From Macrostomum hystrix (taxonomy: Eukaryota > Platyhelminthes > Macrostomidae), in contig CATNEN010000039.1 in assembly GCA_950097015.1 (NCBI GenBank), forward strand, positions 4,352,001-4,416,000: a DNA stretch of 64,000 nt, written 5' to 3'. Every line of letters starts with the position of its first letter. The stretch's first letter is position 1. Below the pieces are notes generated by a model. The model saw only the letters and a program-made list of their open reading frames with translations, searched no databases and was not told the DNA's origin. The translations under genes and the position numbers were made by a program. Below are positions 13,701 to 23,109 of the stretch, piece after piece.

Positions 13701-14514
13701 CATTCTGAATAGCAGGCAGAGTGACATTGTGAATAGCCGGCAGAGTGACATTCTGAATAGCAGGCAGAGTGACATTGTGAATAGCAGGCAGAGTGACATT
13801 CGGAATAGCCGGCAGAGTGACATTCTGAATAGCTGGCAGTTTTAGGCTGGATGATGGCTGACAGTGTTCTATAACAAAATTCTGTGAACGAAATTCTATT
13901 TCAGACATCGCATAGATTCAGCACAGAGCGGGGGATATCAGCAGCAGCAGCAGCAGCTGGTCGCTGACACAGACACTCTCTCCGACATCGCTTGGCTGCG
14001 TCGCAAATACCAACCGGCCAGTGTGGTCGCGGGTTCGAACTCGTATCAGAATTTCAACGGCTCCAGCCTCACAGACACTCTGGGCCTGCCGCCGCCTTCA
14101 TCTGGCGGCTACCTGCCCGGGCCTGCCAGGCTCTGCGACCAACAGCGCCAGCCAATCAAATCGCAGCAGCCGGATGGCAGGCTGGCATGCAAGCCCGCGA
14201 CCTCCAAAGGTGTGAACTTCGACTCGGATGTCATGGTGGCCTATGGCTACGGCTCCGAGCCCGTCTACCTGGCCCAGGAGCAGCTGAGAGACGGCGCCGC
14301 CGGCGCTGCGCCTTCGTCTTCATGCCAACAGTCGTTGCCAACGACGCCATATCGCACAGAGCTGCACGACCTTCAGCGAGCCTACAGCAAGTCGGATGTC
14401 AGGCGGGAATTTCATTCGAGATTCCCCGGCCAGGCTGACGACCTGCGCGACGCCATCAGGGAGGGCAAGCGTCACGAGATCTACGGTATCAACAGCCAGG
14501 TGCTGCACGGATGA
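1095..14514 (+). CDS. SPMIP4: SPMIP4 (C7orf31)-like sperm microtubule inner protein, 8 coding exons
   Basis: Coding exons 1095-1189, 1265-1924, 5504-5605, 6070-6298, 11267-11536, 11807-12063, 12812-12940 and 13905-14514, all with GT-AG borders and compatible phases, total 2352 nt, giving 783 aa. The ATG at 1095 is the first after an in-frame TGA at 1056 and sits 60 nt after an acceptor (ag 1033-1034). From recall of human SPMIP4, these blocks match in the same order: YPAEHPF near residue 294, LVWPG near 350, PVYYPVPP near 373, RNLERDHW at 404-411, FEPPRPQEGRIAR from 460, and a C-terminal block starting YRTELHDLQ near 730. The human protein is reported inside sperm-tail doublet microtubules; a structural axonemal role here is inference. 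Exon 2 (poly-Q about 1680-1709, Ser/Pro-rich) is the least conserved part. Introns are dominated by minisatellites. An extra exon at 3202-3357 is possible and listed separately. Confidence 0.85.
1960..2735 (+). repeat. 30/31-bp minisatellite in SPMIP4 intron (about 25 copies)
   Basis: Unit begins GAGACTGAGTTTCATTT; a 31-bp form (...TGAGGTGGGATTTT) and a 30-bp form (...AATGTGAGATTTT) alternate in blocks. It begins within 40 bp of the exon 2 donor. Confidence 0.95.
3202..3357 (+). other. Possible optional exon of the SPMIP4-like gene
   Basis: An acceptor (ag 3200-3201) and a donor (gt 3358-3359) bound 156 nt (52 codons), open in the frame required by the neighbouring exons and preserving phase on both sides. 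The peptide (ATKVSLPPLETSAKSKRS and onward) has coding-like composition, GC-rich and unlike the flanking intron. An internal ATG at 3236 could also serve an alternative first exon. I recall no match to it in human SPMIP4. Confidence 0.35.
3528..5180 (+). repeat. 18-bp pyrimidine-rich minisatellite in SPMIP4 intron (about 91 copies)
   Basis: Unit ATTCTTTCTACCCCTGCC with variants (ACTGCC, CCTGCT, ACTCCC). The period is a multiple of three, so several frames on both strands stay open for over 550 codons, but the peptides are pure hexapeptide repeats without flanking domains. Confidence 0.95.
5647..6021. mobile_element. hAT-type MITE with 8-bp target duplication
   Basis: A 375-bp element with a perfect 16-bp terminal inverted repeat CAGGGGTCGGCAACCT. 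It is flanked by a perfect 8-bp duplication TTTTAAAT (5639-5646 and 6022-6029). CAG-type termini and an 8-bp duplication are hallmarks of the hAT superfamily. The middle (about 5730-5925) is a 16-bp purine-rich minisatellite on GAGAGATGAGACAGGG. It has no coding capacity. It lies in the intron 48 bp before the exon that starts at 6070. Confidence 0.92.
6350..6690 (+). repeat. 20-bp minisatellite in SPMIP4 intron (about 17 copies)
   Basis: Unit GACAGTGAGGAGAGGGTGTA with an A/G variant; one copy is 19 bp. It starts about 50 bp after the exon donor at 6299. Confidence 0.95.
7005..7425 (+). repeat. Two adjoining 20-bp minisatellites in SPMIP4 intron
   Basis: About 8 copies of CTGACTCTCTCAGTCCACCT (7005-7175), then about 11 copies of ATCTCACCCTCCCTCTGCTT (7204-7425). 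Different units share one period. Confidence 0.9.
7430..7980. other. Intronic unique sequence, nothing recognised
   Basis: Part of the 5-kb SPMIP4 intron. Short open frames on both strands show no domain or splice context. Confidence 0.5.
7981..8770 (+). repeat. 18-bp pyrimidine minisatellite in SPMIP4 intron (about 44 copies)
   Basis: Unit TTTCACTCTTTCTCCTCC with CCCCCA variants. It translates as (SPPFTL)n in one frame and stays open on both strands, which is a by-product of period 18. Confidence 0.95.
8885..9300 (+). repeat. 22/33-bp pyrimidine minisatellite in SPMIP4 intron
   Basis: Units around TTTCTTTCCTACTCCCTCTC (22 bp) preceded by about three longer units with CTACTGTCTCC. Same intron as the previous array. 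Confidence 0.85.
9310..9925. other. Intronic unique sequence, nothing recognised
   Basis: Unique intronic sequence between two arrays. I see no exon with compatible phase. Confidence 0.5.
9985..11140 (+). repeat. 31-bp minisatellite of 3'-splice-site-like units (about 36 copies)
   Basis: Period 31 (TATCTCAG at 10034 and 10065). Every unit holds CTAAT or CTAGT, then about 20 pyrimidines ending TATCTCAG, which resembles a branch point, polypyrimidine tract and acceptor. It lies in the intron ahead of the real acceptor at 11266. Variants carry CCCCCC, CTCTCTC or TTAT blocks. Confidence 0.93.
11160..11222 (-). repeat. tRNA-like fragment (B-box region)
   Basis: On the minus strand the sequence reads GGTCGGGGGTTCGAATC, a good RNA polymerase III B box with a preceding anticodon-arm-like segment. 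The 5' half does not fold as a tRNA. Probably a tRNA or SINE remnant in the intron just before the exon at 11267. Confidence 0.4.
12199..12531 (+). mobile_element. tRNA-derived SINE, family 1 (copy in SPMIP4 intron)
   Basis: The head has an A box (TGGCAGAGCGG) and a B-box-like GAGCTCGATTCC with tRNA-like spacing. The tail (CTTGTCGTGCAATTTACGCC ... GAAATGGGCAGAATTGCC) is shared with copies at 32470-32715 (+) and 42785-43312 (-). Compared with those copies it lacks about 30 bp after GCATTC. Confidence 0.82.
13405..13850 (+). repeat. 24-bp minisatellite in SPMIP4 intron (about 18 copies)
   Basis: Unit GACATTCTGAATAGCAGGCA plus GAGT, with CCGG/AGG/TGG and TTCT/TTGT variants. It fills much of the last intron (12941-13904). 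The minus-strand open frames here are repeat artefacts. Confidence 0.95.
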
Positions 14515-14875
14515 TGGTGGCGAAGGGACTTCTAAACCTAGTGCTGCACCAATGATGGTGGCGAAGGGACTTCTAAACCTAGTGCTGCACCAATAATGGT
14601 GGCTAAGGGACTTCTAAAGCTAGTGCTGCACCAATAATGGTGGCGAAGGGACTTCTAAAGCTAGTGCTGCACCAATGATGGTGGCGAAGGGACTTCTAAA
14701 GCTAGTGCTGCACCAATGATGGTGGCGAAGGGACTTCTAAACCTAGTGCTGCACCAATAATGGTGGCAAAGGGACTTCTAAAGCTAGTGCTGCACCAATG
14801 ATGGTTTTTTGAAGGGACTTCTAAAGCTAGTGCTGCACCAATGATGGTGGCGAAGGGACTTCTAAACCTAGAATA
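14501..14875 (+). repeat. 41-bp array beginning in the last codons of the SPMIP4-like CDS (about 9 copies)
   Basis: Period 41 (ATGATGG at 14511 and 14552). Each unit ends GTGCTGCAC, the same bases as the final V-L-H codons, followed by ATGATGG, which in copy 1 spans the TGA stop. The array therefore appears to have grown from the CDS end into the 3' UTR. Confidence 0.92.
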
Positions 14876-15167
14876 CGCCGGTAGAACCTGTTGTCTGACC
14901 AGTCTATTTAAAAAAATGAAATTTCGGTTTTAAATCGCCTGATAAGAAATGGTCCAAATCCTTATTGAAAAGCCACATTTATCATAGTTAGTTTTTTCGT
15001 ATTTTTCTATACATTTAGAGTTCGATTTTTTTATTTAAAAAAACGTCTGATGTTTTTCGCGCTTTTCCGACTCAATATTCTTTTAGACAGACTCGCTGTA
15101 AAAAAAATAGGTTGTAATGTTGAAAGCTTCTTGATTTTGTTTTCGTATTTTTAATTCAATTTACGGT

Positions 15168-15173
15168 AATAAA
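15168..15173 (+). terminator. Candidate poly(A) signal of the SPMIP4-like gene
   Basis: AATAAA about 650 nt after the stop codon, downstream of the 41-bp array and an AT-rich stretch. It is the first canonical hexamer I see after the stop. Confidence 0.4.
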
Positions 15174-15590
15174 ATATCTCTGGAATTCCAGGATTCTCTT
15201 CCGTCCATTTTTCTAGCTGCGATAAATATAAGTTTTTTGTTTTAAATTAGGTTCTGAGCCGGTCAAGTTTCCGGTGTTGGCCAAAATTAAATTACTCGTA
15301 GAAACCAACCATTTGCACGTGTAGTTTAGACGCTTTGTTATAATTGCGGGTGTTTAATTAGCCAAAGTAACTTTCCTAGCAGTGTAATTCTTTATTTGTT
15401 ATTTTACTTACTTTTCACCTGAGCAACAGCTGATGGCCGGTCTTCTCTAATTGGCACCAGCCAATTAAAAGTGGCACTGTTTTCCGTTGAGGTGTTTTTG
15501 TTTAAACTAATTGTGAGCTGAGCTTCTGTGATATCGCTTCGCGAACTTTGCCCGCCGTAAAGCCTTGTCTAGTCTTTGTTTTTTGTTTGA
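15174..15590. other. Intergenic, nothing recognised
   Basis: AT-rich unique sequence between the candidate poly(A) signal and the TGTC microsatellite; no supported feature. Confidence 0.5.
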
Positions 15591-15666
15591 GTTCTGTCTT
15601 TCTGTCTGTCTCTCTGTCTGTCTGCCTGTCTGTCTGCCTGTCTGTCTGTCTGCCTGTCTGTCTGCC

Positions 15667-15699
<33 letters not shown>

Positions 15700-15795
15700 G
15701 TCTGTCAGTCTGTCTGCCTGTCTGTCTGTCTGTCTGTCTGTCAGTCTGTCAGTCTGTATGTCTGTCTGTCTGTCTGCCTGTCTGTCAGTCTGTCA

Positions 15796-15835
<40 letters not shown>

Positions 15836-15920
15836 GTCTGTCTTTCTGTCTGTCTGTCTCTCTGTCTGTCTTTCTGTCTGTCTGCCTGTCTGTCTGCCTG
15901 TCTGTCTGCCTGTCTGTCGC
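15591..15920 (+). repeat. (TGTC)n microsatellite, about 330 bp
   Basis: Interrupted tetranucleotide repeat with TGCC, TCTC and CAGT interruptions. Reading frames across it (CLSV repeats) are artefacts. Confidence 0.95.
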
Positions 15921-16244
15921 ATTGGCCTGACCAGGGTGGGTGCTGGCGGAAGGAGCGATAACGATGCGATTGTCGGCCAATCTGTCTCAGCCGCTCCGAT
16001 GCCCCTGAATTCGGCAGTGAGCCCGACCCTCCACTCGTCTGTCACCCTCATGGGACGGGTTAGAGGGGTGTGTCTGAGGCAGGGAACTGATTTGCATAAT
16101 TTATTTATGCCTCACTCACTCTCACCGCAATGTCCGATGCCAAGCATTTGTTAAACAATTTGTTCTGAGAATAACACTGGAAATACTTTATGAAAATCTG
16201 ATGTTTTCCAACCCATAGAGATGCTGCATTTCATCAGCTTGTCC

Positions 16245-17390
16245 GAGAATTGGGGGGTAGATTTGGTGAGAGAATTGGCGGGGGTAGATTTGGTGAGAGA
16301 ATTGGCGGGGGTAGATTTGGTGAGAGAATTGGCGGGGGTAGTTTTGGTGAGAGAATTGGGGGGTAGATTTGGTGAAAGAATTGGCGGGGGGTAGATTTGG
16401 TGAAAGAATTGGCGGGGGGTAGTTTTGGTGAGAGAATTGGCGGGGGTAGATTTGGTGAGAGAATTGGCGGGGGTAGATTTGGTGAGAGAATTGGCTGGGG
16501 TAGTTTTGGTGAGAGAATTGGGGGGTAGATTTGGTGAGAGAATTGGCGGGGGTAGATTTGGTAAGAGAATTGGCGGGGGTAGATTTGGTGAGAGAATTGG
16601 CGGGGGTAGATTTGGTAAGAGAATTGGCGGGGGTAGATTTGGTGAGAGAATTGGCGGGGGTAGATTTGGTAAGAGAATTGGCGGGGGTAGATTTGGTGAG
16701 AGAATTGGCGGGGGTAGATTTGGTGAGAGAATTGGCGGGGGGTAGATTTGGTGAGAGAATTGGCGGGGGTAGATTTGGTGAGAGAATTGGCGGGGGTAGA
16801 TTTGGTGAGAGAATTGGCGGGGGGTAGATTTGGTGAAAGAATTGGCGGGGGTAGATTTGGTGAGAGAATTGGCGGGGGGTAGATTTGGTGAGAGAATTGG
16901 GGGGTAGTTTTGGTGAGAGAATTGGCGGGGGGTAGATTTGGTGAGAGAATTGGCAGGGGGTAGATTTGGTGAAAGAATTGGCGGGGGTAGATTTGGTGAG
17001 AGAATTGGCGGGGGGTAGATTTGGTGAGAGAATTGGCGGGGGGTAGATTTGGTGAAAGAATTGGCGGGGGGTAGTTTTGGTGAGAGAATTGGCGGGGGGT
17101 AGATTTGGTGAGAGAATTGGCAGGGGGTAGATTTGGTGAGAGAATTGGCGGGGGGTAGATTTGGTGAGAGAATTGGCAGGGGGGTAGATTTGGTGAGAGA
17201 ATTGGGGGTAGATTTGGTGAGAGAATTGGGGGTAGATTTGGTGAGAGAATTGGCGGGGGTAGATTTGGTGAGAGAATTGGGGGTAGATTTGGTGAGAGAA
17301 TTGGCGGGGGTAGATTTGGTGAGAGAATTGGGGGTAGATTTGGTGAGAGAATTGGCGGGGGTAGATTTGGTGAGAGAATTAGGGCGAGAA
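16245..17390 (+). repeat. 27-bp G-rich minisatellite (about 42 copies)
   Basis: Unit GTAGATTTGGTGAGAGAATT plus GGCGGGG; length variants of 22 to 28 bp come from the G run. Intergenic, downstream of the SPMIP4-like gene. Confidence 0.95.
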
Positions 17391-17399
17391 AATTATAAA

Positions 17400-19884
17400 A
17401 CTAAAAATTTTTGTTTGAAGCAAAAACAGATCGCATGCCGCTGGTTCCGCATGGTCAAGTTGGAAATAAATATTTCATCGCCCCTACCAGCTCCACAGCG
17501 CCAGTGCGTAAGTGAATTTCACCGCTCGCAAACTGCTTCCGTGCCCGGGTTCTGGGCAGGTCCCGTGAGACTCGGCGAGTGGAGCAGCCGATGCGGCCTT
17601 TCCGTTGTTTTTTGGACCCGAAATTGCACTGCCGCTAAGTGTGCGGTTCGCACTAAAAACTGTTCGATCACAGACTGTTCGATACGAGTGCCGTGTAACG
17701 TTTTTTATTTAGACATGTTTGTAACGTTTTAGAAGGCTCGGAACATGTTAGACAGGTTTTATACACGTTAGACAGGTTTAATACATGTTAGACAGGTTTT
17801 ATACATGTTCGAAAAGCTTTATACATATTAGACAGGTTTAATACATGTTAGACAGGTTTTATACATATTAGACAGGTTTTATACATGTTAGACAGGTTTT
17901 ATACATGTTAGACAGGTTTTATACATGTTAGACAGGTTTTATACATGTTAGACAGGTTTTTATACAGTTGAACAAGTTTCTTACATTTCATACCTACAGA
18001 GCCAACCATGCACACGCACTGGATTGCAATTCCTTGCCTTGCAGATCCAGTGCTCACAATGCTCAGTTCCCAAGCCGCACAAGTTACACACCAGAGCTAC
18101 CAGCACAGCCTGGCCTGTCAGGTTTGACTCACACAGACTAAGCTAAGAGGGCTTCTCAGAGCATTGCTACAGGCAGCTTGTGGCAGAAATTTGGAAAGCA
18201 GCCGCATAGTCTGAGAATCCCCATTGTGCGGAGGTGAAGATTTGCTGTTCACTACAGAAGGGCTGAAACACTGCCAGCTTAGCTTGAGATCTGCCATTTA
18301 TTCTGTCTGCTTGTCCCGCATCTGATCTAGTCAATGCCAAGCACCGCTGAAGGAGGGGTGACTACGTTTCTTAGAATAAGTTTAGGGACTGCCTTTGCCG
18401 GAAAATACACAAAGGAGATGGACAAATTCTTCGCTTTTCACATTAAACTGGCGATCCCTTTTTATTGGGATCATTTTTTTTATAATATGTTGTTCCAAGG
18501 AATTTTACAAAGCTTTATTTCTGAAAGTTGATATTCATTCTCATACGAGGCACTCACTAGTAGGATTAACATGGTCTAAGAATACAAAAATTTATAAGCC
18601 ATAAGGCTAGAAAGTAATTTTAGAATATAAAAGTATTCATAAATTAACTTTATAACTGATCAGAGAATGAAAACAAAAAGCTAGTTTTCGAGTATCGATG
18701 GTTTGTTTGTTTTTCTGTTTGGCTTTCTGTTTCAGGAGCTGAACAGTTTGACTAACAGGCCGTTTTTACACCAATGGGAAATTATTCTTGGTATATGGCA
18801 GCGCCATATTTTGGCTTGATCAGTGAAATTTCAGAAATTCGCGTCAGGGTGTCCATAGTGGCCTATTTCCACCTGTTGTGGCCCTTGAAGGTCCAGCAGT
18901 CCGACTAGATAAAGGTAGGTGACCACCGAAGTCGGAGATGATGCGGGCACATTCGGGTGACATGCTGATAAATTTTGAAGGCCTGGCAAGACTGCACTGA
19001 GGCGCAGTGCTAATTCGTGTATAGGGGTGTGAATATTTATGAATTCTGAAGAGCTCGCAACTTGATTATTGCTTCAGAAGATGCGCAACAAAAAGTTGGC
19101 CCGTGTTCTTGAGTTTCGTGAGCTTGCGTTGCTCCGTTCGGGTGCAGCACAAAAAATTGTCGGGGCCCCCTTTGGTAGTTCTACTGTTAATGCATTTTTA
19201 GGCTGGGGGGCATGTATAGTAAAGGAAAAAAATAATATGGAATAAAGTTTGACAGAAATCGATGAAGCTATAAATAAGGTAACTAGCATCATAAGATAAG
19301 CATTTAATCTTTTAATCATTCAATCAAGCACAATCACTAAATTTGTGCAGAAAAGTGAAAGTTTATATCTCCGTAGTGTATTTTTCGGCTTTTTCTAAGA
19401 AACACTTCTTCCGTCCTTCTTCTCATAGTAGTCCTAGGTCGATGGCAAGTCACAATGGCAAGCCAAACCGGTAACACATTTTTTTGTCAGTCGCATTCAA
19501 AATTCTGAAGCTTTTCAGCTACTGAGAATAGGGCTTGTCCATAGACGATGGGGCATGCTAGGGCACGTGACCTGCAGTCGGCCCATTGGCTGATGAAATG
19601 AGTCGGCCAATCTACGTTGACGGCACTTTCGTGAAAGCTTAAAACACCAAGTTTTGGCACACACGAGAGGATACGGAAATATGTTGACATTTATGCAAAC
19701 ATTGGTCTATCTGGGATGCATCAGCAACTGACAGCTGCACCAATGCCCCCTCTTGCTGGCAGAATGTCAGGGACACTCACAGCTTCACTTTCCGTTCCTG
19801 TCTGATAGCAAAAGCTGAAAGACAGAGGATGGATGACACACTGACAGTCTTAGGGATTAAGGACAAACTGGAAACAATCGGAAG
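17400..19884. other. Intergenic region with one 20-bp array
   Basis: Contains a 20-bp minisatellite (ATACATGTTAGACAGGTTTT, about 12 copies, 17735-17975). The rest is unique sequence with only short open frames (for example 18334-18531) that show no recognisable domain. Confidence 0.6.
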
Positions 19885-20865
19885 GAATAGAGAAAGGATT
19901 AGCTGAATTATTGGTGAAGGGATTAGCTGAAGGGTTGGTGAAGGTATTAGCTGAAGGGTTGGTGAAGGTATTAGCTGAAGGGTTGGTGAAGGTATTAGCT
20001 GAAGGGTTGGTGAAGGTATTAGCTGAAGGGTTGGTGAAGGGATTAGCTGAAGGGTTGGTGAAGGGATTAGCTTAATTATTGGTGAAGGGATTAGCTGAAG
20101 GGTTGGTGAAGGGATTAGCTGAAGGGTTGGTGAAGGGATTAGCTGAAGGGTTGGTGAAGGGATTAGCTTAATTATTGGTGAAGGGATTAGCTGAAGGGTT
20201 GGTGAAGGGATTAGCTGAAGGGTTGGTGAAGGTATTAGCTGAAGGGTTGGTGAAGGTATTAGCTGAAGGGTTGGTGAAGGGATTAGCTGAAGGGTTGGTG
20301 AAGGTATTAGCTGAATTATTGGTGAAGGGATTAGCTGAAGGGTTGGTGAAGGTATTAGCTGAAGGGTTGGTGAAGGGATTAGCTTAAGGGTTGGTGAAGG
20401 GATTAGCTGAAGGGTTGGTGAAGGGATTAGCTGAAGGGTTGGTGAAGGGATTAGCTGAAGGTTTGGTGAATGGATTAGCTGAAGGGTTGGTGAAGGGATT
20501 AGCTGAATGATTGGTGAATGGATTAGCTGAATGATTGGTGAATGGATTAGCTGAATGATTGGTGAATGGATTAGCTGAATGATTGGTAAAGGGATTAGCT
20601 GAATGATTGGTGAAGGGATTAGCTGAAGGGTTGGTGAAGGTATTAGCTGAATGATTGGTGAAGGGATTAGCTGAAGGGTTGGTGAAGGGATTAGCTGAAT
20701 GATTTGTGAAGGGATTAGCTGAAGGGTTGGTGAAGGGATTAGCTGAATGATTTGTGAAGGGATTAGCTGAATGATTGGTGAAGGTATTAGCTGAAGGGTT
20801 GGTGAAGGGATTAGCTAAAGGATTTGTGAAGGGATTAGCGGAAAGGTTGGTGAAGGGATTCGCTG
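19885..20865 (+). repeat. 24-bp minisatellite (about 40 copies)
   Basis: Unit GATTAGCTGAAGGGTTGGTG plus AAGG; variant blocks with TGATTGGTGAATG are grouped in the 3' half. The minus-strand frame (repeats of SANPFTN) is a repeat artefact. Confidence 0.95.
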
Positions 20866-20869
20866 AGGA

Positions 20870-21599
20870 CAATCCAAAGGTAAAGCGCAGATATCCCTGA
20901 ATATTGATCACGTTTCTCATATCGATCTTTGCAGTGACTCACAGAAGTGGCGGGAAATTATTTTAATTAGCGGGATCAGTTGAACAGAAGTTTATGAAAT
21001 TCCTGGAATCCAAGAGCGCATTGCCGACCCCACCATTGCCGCTGAGCCACCCGCAGTTTTCGGTGTGGGAACAAAACGGAAGACAGAAGCGTGCAGCACA
21101 AAGGGGTGGGGAAAGTGGAAAGGCCAATCTGGCCAGCCAATACCAGCTGCGGCCGATAAAGCCGCTCTGTTGACTCGTCTGCCGCCTCTCGAGGTTGGGG
21201 AAAAATGGGAAGAGGGTGGCGAGGGATCTCTGAGAGGGAGAGAGTGGGGTAGAGACGGTTTAGTAACCACCGGTGGGACTGGCGCGACTTCAAGTTGAAC
21301 TCCCCGCGTAGTCTTGGCCGCCCTCCCCGTTTTCCGCTCCGATCCCCATACCGGCCTGCGCCCCAGGAGCAGCGAGCGGGAGACGAGTTTGATAGCCGGG
21401 AAAAAATATAAATTTATTTATTTCTATATTCGGGGAAAATAAGAGAGCAGCGCGCGATCTCGGAGCCAAGGGGAAGCGCGGTTATCTCGAAGCACAACCG
21501 GAGGAGATATATAATTGACTTCTCAAACTGCTCCGGCTCCGCTGATATCATTTGCACGCTTCGGTTTTGTGACAAATCAGAAACTAGGCTGGCGACACC
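20870..21599 (+). promoter_or_regulatory. 5' flank of the membrane-protein gene
   Basis: Unique sequence upstream of the ATG at 21600. TATATAA at 21507-21513 lies about 90 bp before the ATG and could be a TATA box. A possible acceptor (ACAAATCAG at about 21573-21581) lies 18 nt before the ATG. Neither is proven; the short frame at 21065-21298 has no support. Confidence 0.3.
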
Positions 21600-22577
21600 A
21601 TGCTGCCGATGCTCCTGGCTGTGCTGACTGCCTCGGCTGTGGCAGCCTCGGTTGAAGGCATTCCGCGCGCCTGCGAATGGACGAAATGGGAGCCGTTGGC
21701 GGGCGGGGAGTGCCGCTGGCAGAACAAATCAGTGGGCGTCATCAGCCAGCTCGGCCGGCAGGAGAACAGGTTCGTCACCTACTGCTCGCAGATGACGCGC
21801 GTCAGGCGTCGTCAGTGCGACGGCGACAACGCGGGCAACTCGCAGAGCAGCCAGGGCCAGCAGGAGGTCGATTATCGCCAGCCGATGGCCTTCGAGCTCA
21901 ACAAGGAGCATCCGGACGACGATCCCAGGCCTATGCGCAGCCAGGACGATCCATGCCCCGACAACCGGTGCCCGCCGCTGGACGGCCAGTGGTGCTACTG
22001 GATGGTGTACAGTGGCTGCGACTACAAATGCCGACACGCAGAGAAGAACGAGACGGAGATCTACATTCAGAAGCGCCGGCTGTGCAGCTGTCCGAAGCCG
22101 AGGAACAATGGGCGCCAGTGCGAGGGCGCCGACAGCGAGCGGGAGCGCTGCGAGTGCATCTCTCTCAGCGCCAGCTTTGCCTCGTTCCTGCGCACCACGG
22201 AGGGCGTCCTCATCGCATGCGGCGTCTGCGCTATCGTCCTGGTCCTCGTCGGTTGCTGCGTCTCGCGAGTCTGCTGCGACACCGACGATGGCACAGAGGA
22301 TTTCAAGATCAGCGAGCTGCCGCAGGCGCAGCAGCAACACCAGCAGCGACATCAGAATCAGCAGTCGTTGTTGCTGAACTTGGGTCCCATGTCGGGTGGT
22401 CTGGACCATGCGGAGACCGAGCTCTGCTCTCTGACTGCCTGTTCGGCTACTGGTGGCAAGGCATCAGACTCCACAGACGACACAGACTCCAGTTTGGTGG
22501 TGAAGCTGCCGCATAACTCTGGGTCTCGTGTGCCACCACCACGGCCGCCGAAGCGCTACAAGGAGCAGCGGAGGCTT

Positions 22578-22617
<40 letters not shown>

Positions 22618-22691
22618 GTTCCCGGAGGCAGCGCAGCTTTGATCCTGAACCTCCGTTAAAGTACACACCGCCATTTCCCAACGAAGTCTGA
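21600..22691 (+). CDS. Type I membrane protein with thrombospondin-1-like modules, intronless
   Basis: A 363-aa single-exon frame. Residues 1-16 form a hydrophobic signal peptide. Residues about 24-73 contain WTKW with spaced cysteines and VRRRQC. Residues 130-186 contain WCYWMVYSGC, DYKC, RRLCSCPKP and NGRQCEG, the W-x-x-W, C-x-x-C and G-x-x-C-x-G layout of TSP type 1 repeats. Residues about 202-222 are a transmembrane helix followed by a Cys-rich juxtamembrane segment. The cytoplasmic tail is Gln-rich with a proline motif PPPRPPKRY (312-320), a possible SH3 ligand, and a poly-Q run at about 327-339. NKS (42-44) and NET (150-152) are potential N-glycosylation sites. Role unknown; adhesion or guidance-type surface function is inference. 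I do not recognise a specific orthologue. Confidence 0.8.
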
Positions 22692-22803
22692 ATCCTGTCC
22701 CAAACAGCTGCCACAATGCAGGTCTGAATCTTTATTAACCTTTATTTGTTGGTTTAAACTATAGCAGCATTCGCATAGGCTTTGGAACACTAAGTTCACA
22801 AGT

Positions 22804-22809
22804 ATTAAA
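22804..22809 (+). terminator. Variant poly(A) signal
   Basis: ATTAAA 113 nt after the stop of the TSP1-like membrane protein gene; no AATAAA is seen nearby. Confidence 0.35.
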
Positions 22810-23109
22810 AGCAACCCCTTTATTGTATTTGAAAAAAACTTAAAACCTAAACCTACGAGTTTAATGTAAGTATATGCGAGCTACTTCCATAGTGTTTAAA
22901 ACTGACTATGGAAATCTAGTGGGACAGTGAAAAAAACGGGCCCATATTCAAGAAAAGTGTATGCGGCGAAAGTCCGCCAAATAGGCCAGTTGGGATTAGG
23001 CAAGTGTCCTGAAATTGGGGAATTACGTATGGCACTGGCCCGCTGAGAGAACAGCATGTACAATTTAGTGGTCTATTTCATCACGAGATATATTCATTGT
23101 TCGAATCAG

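Noticed and set aside
14030-14050. B-box-like GGTTCGAACTC in the last SPMIP4 exon
   Set aside because: No A box or tRNA fold around it, and the surrounding codons are in frame and coding-like; taken as chance.
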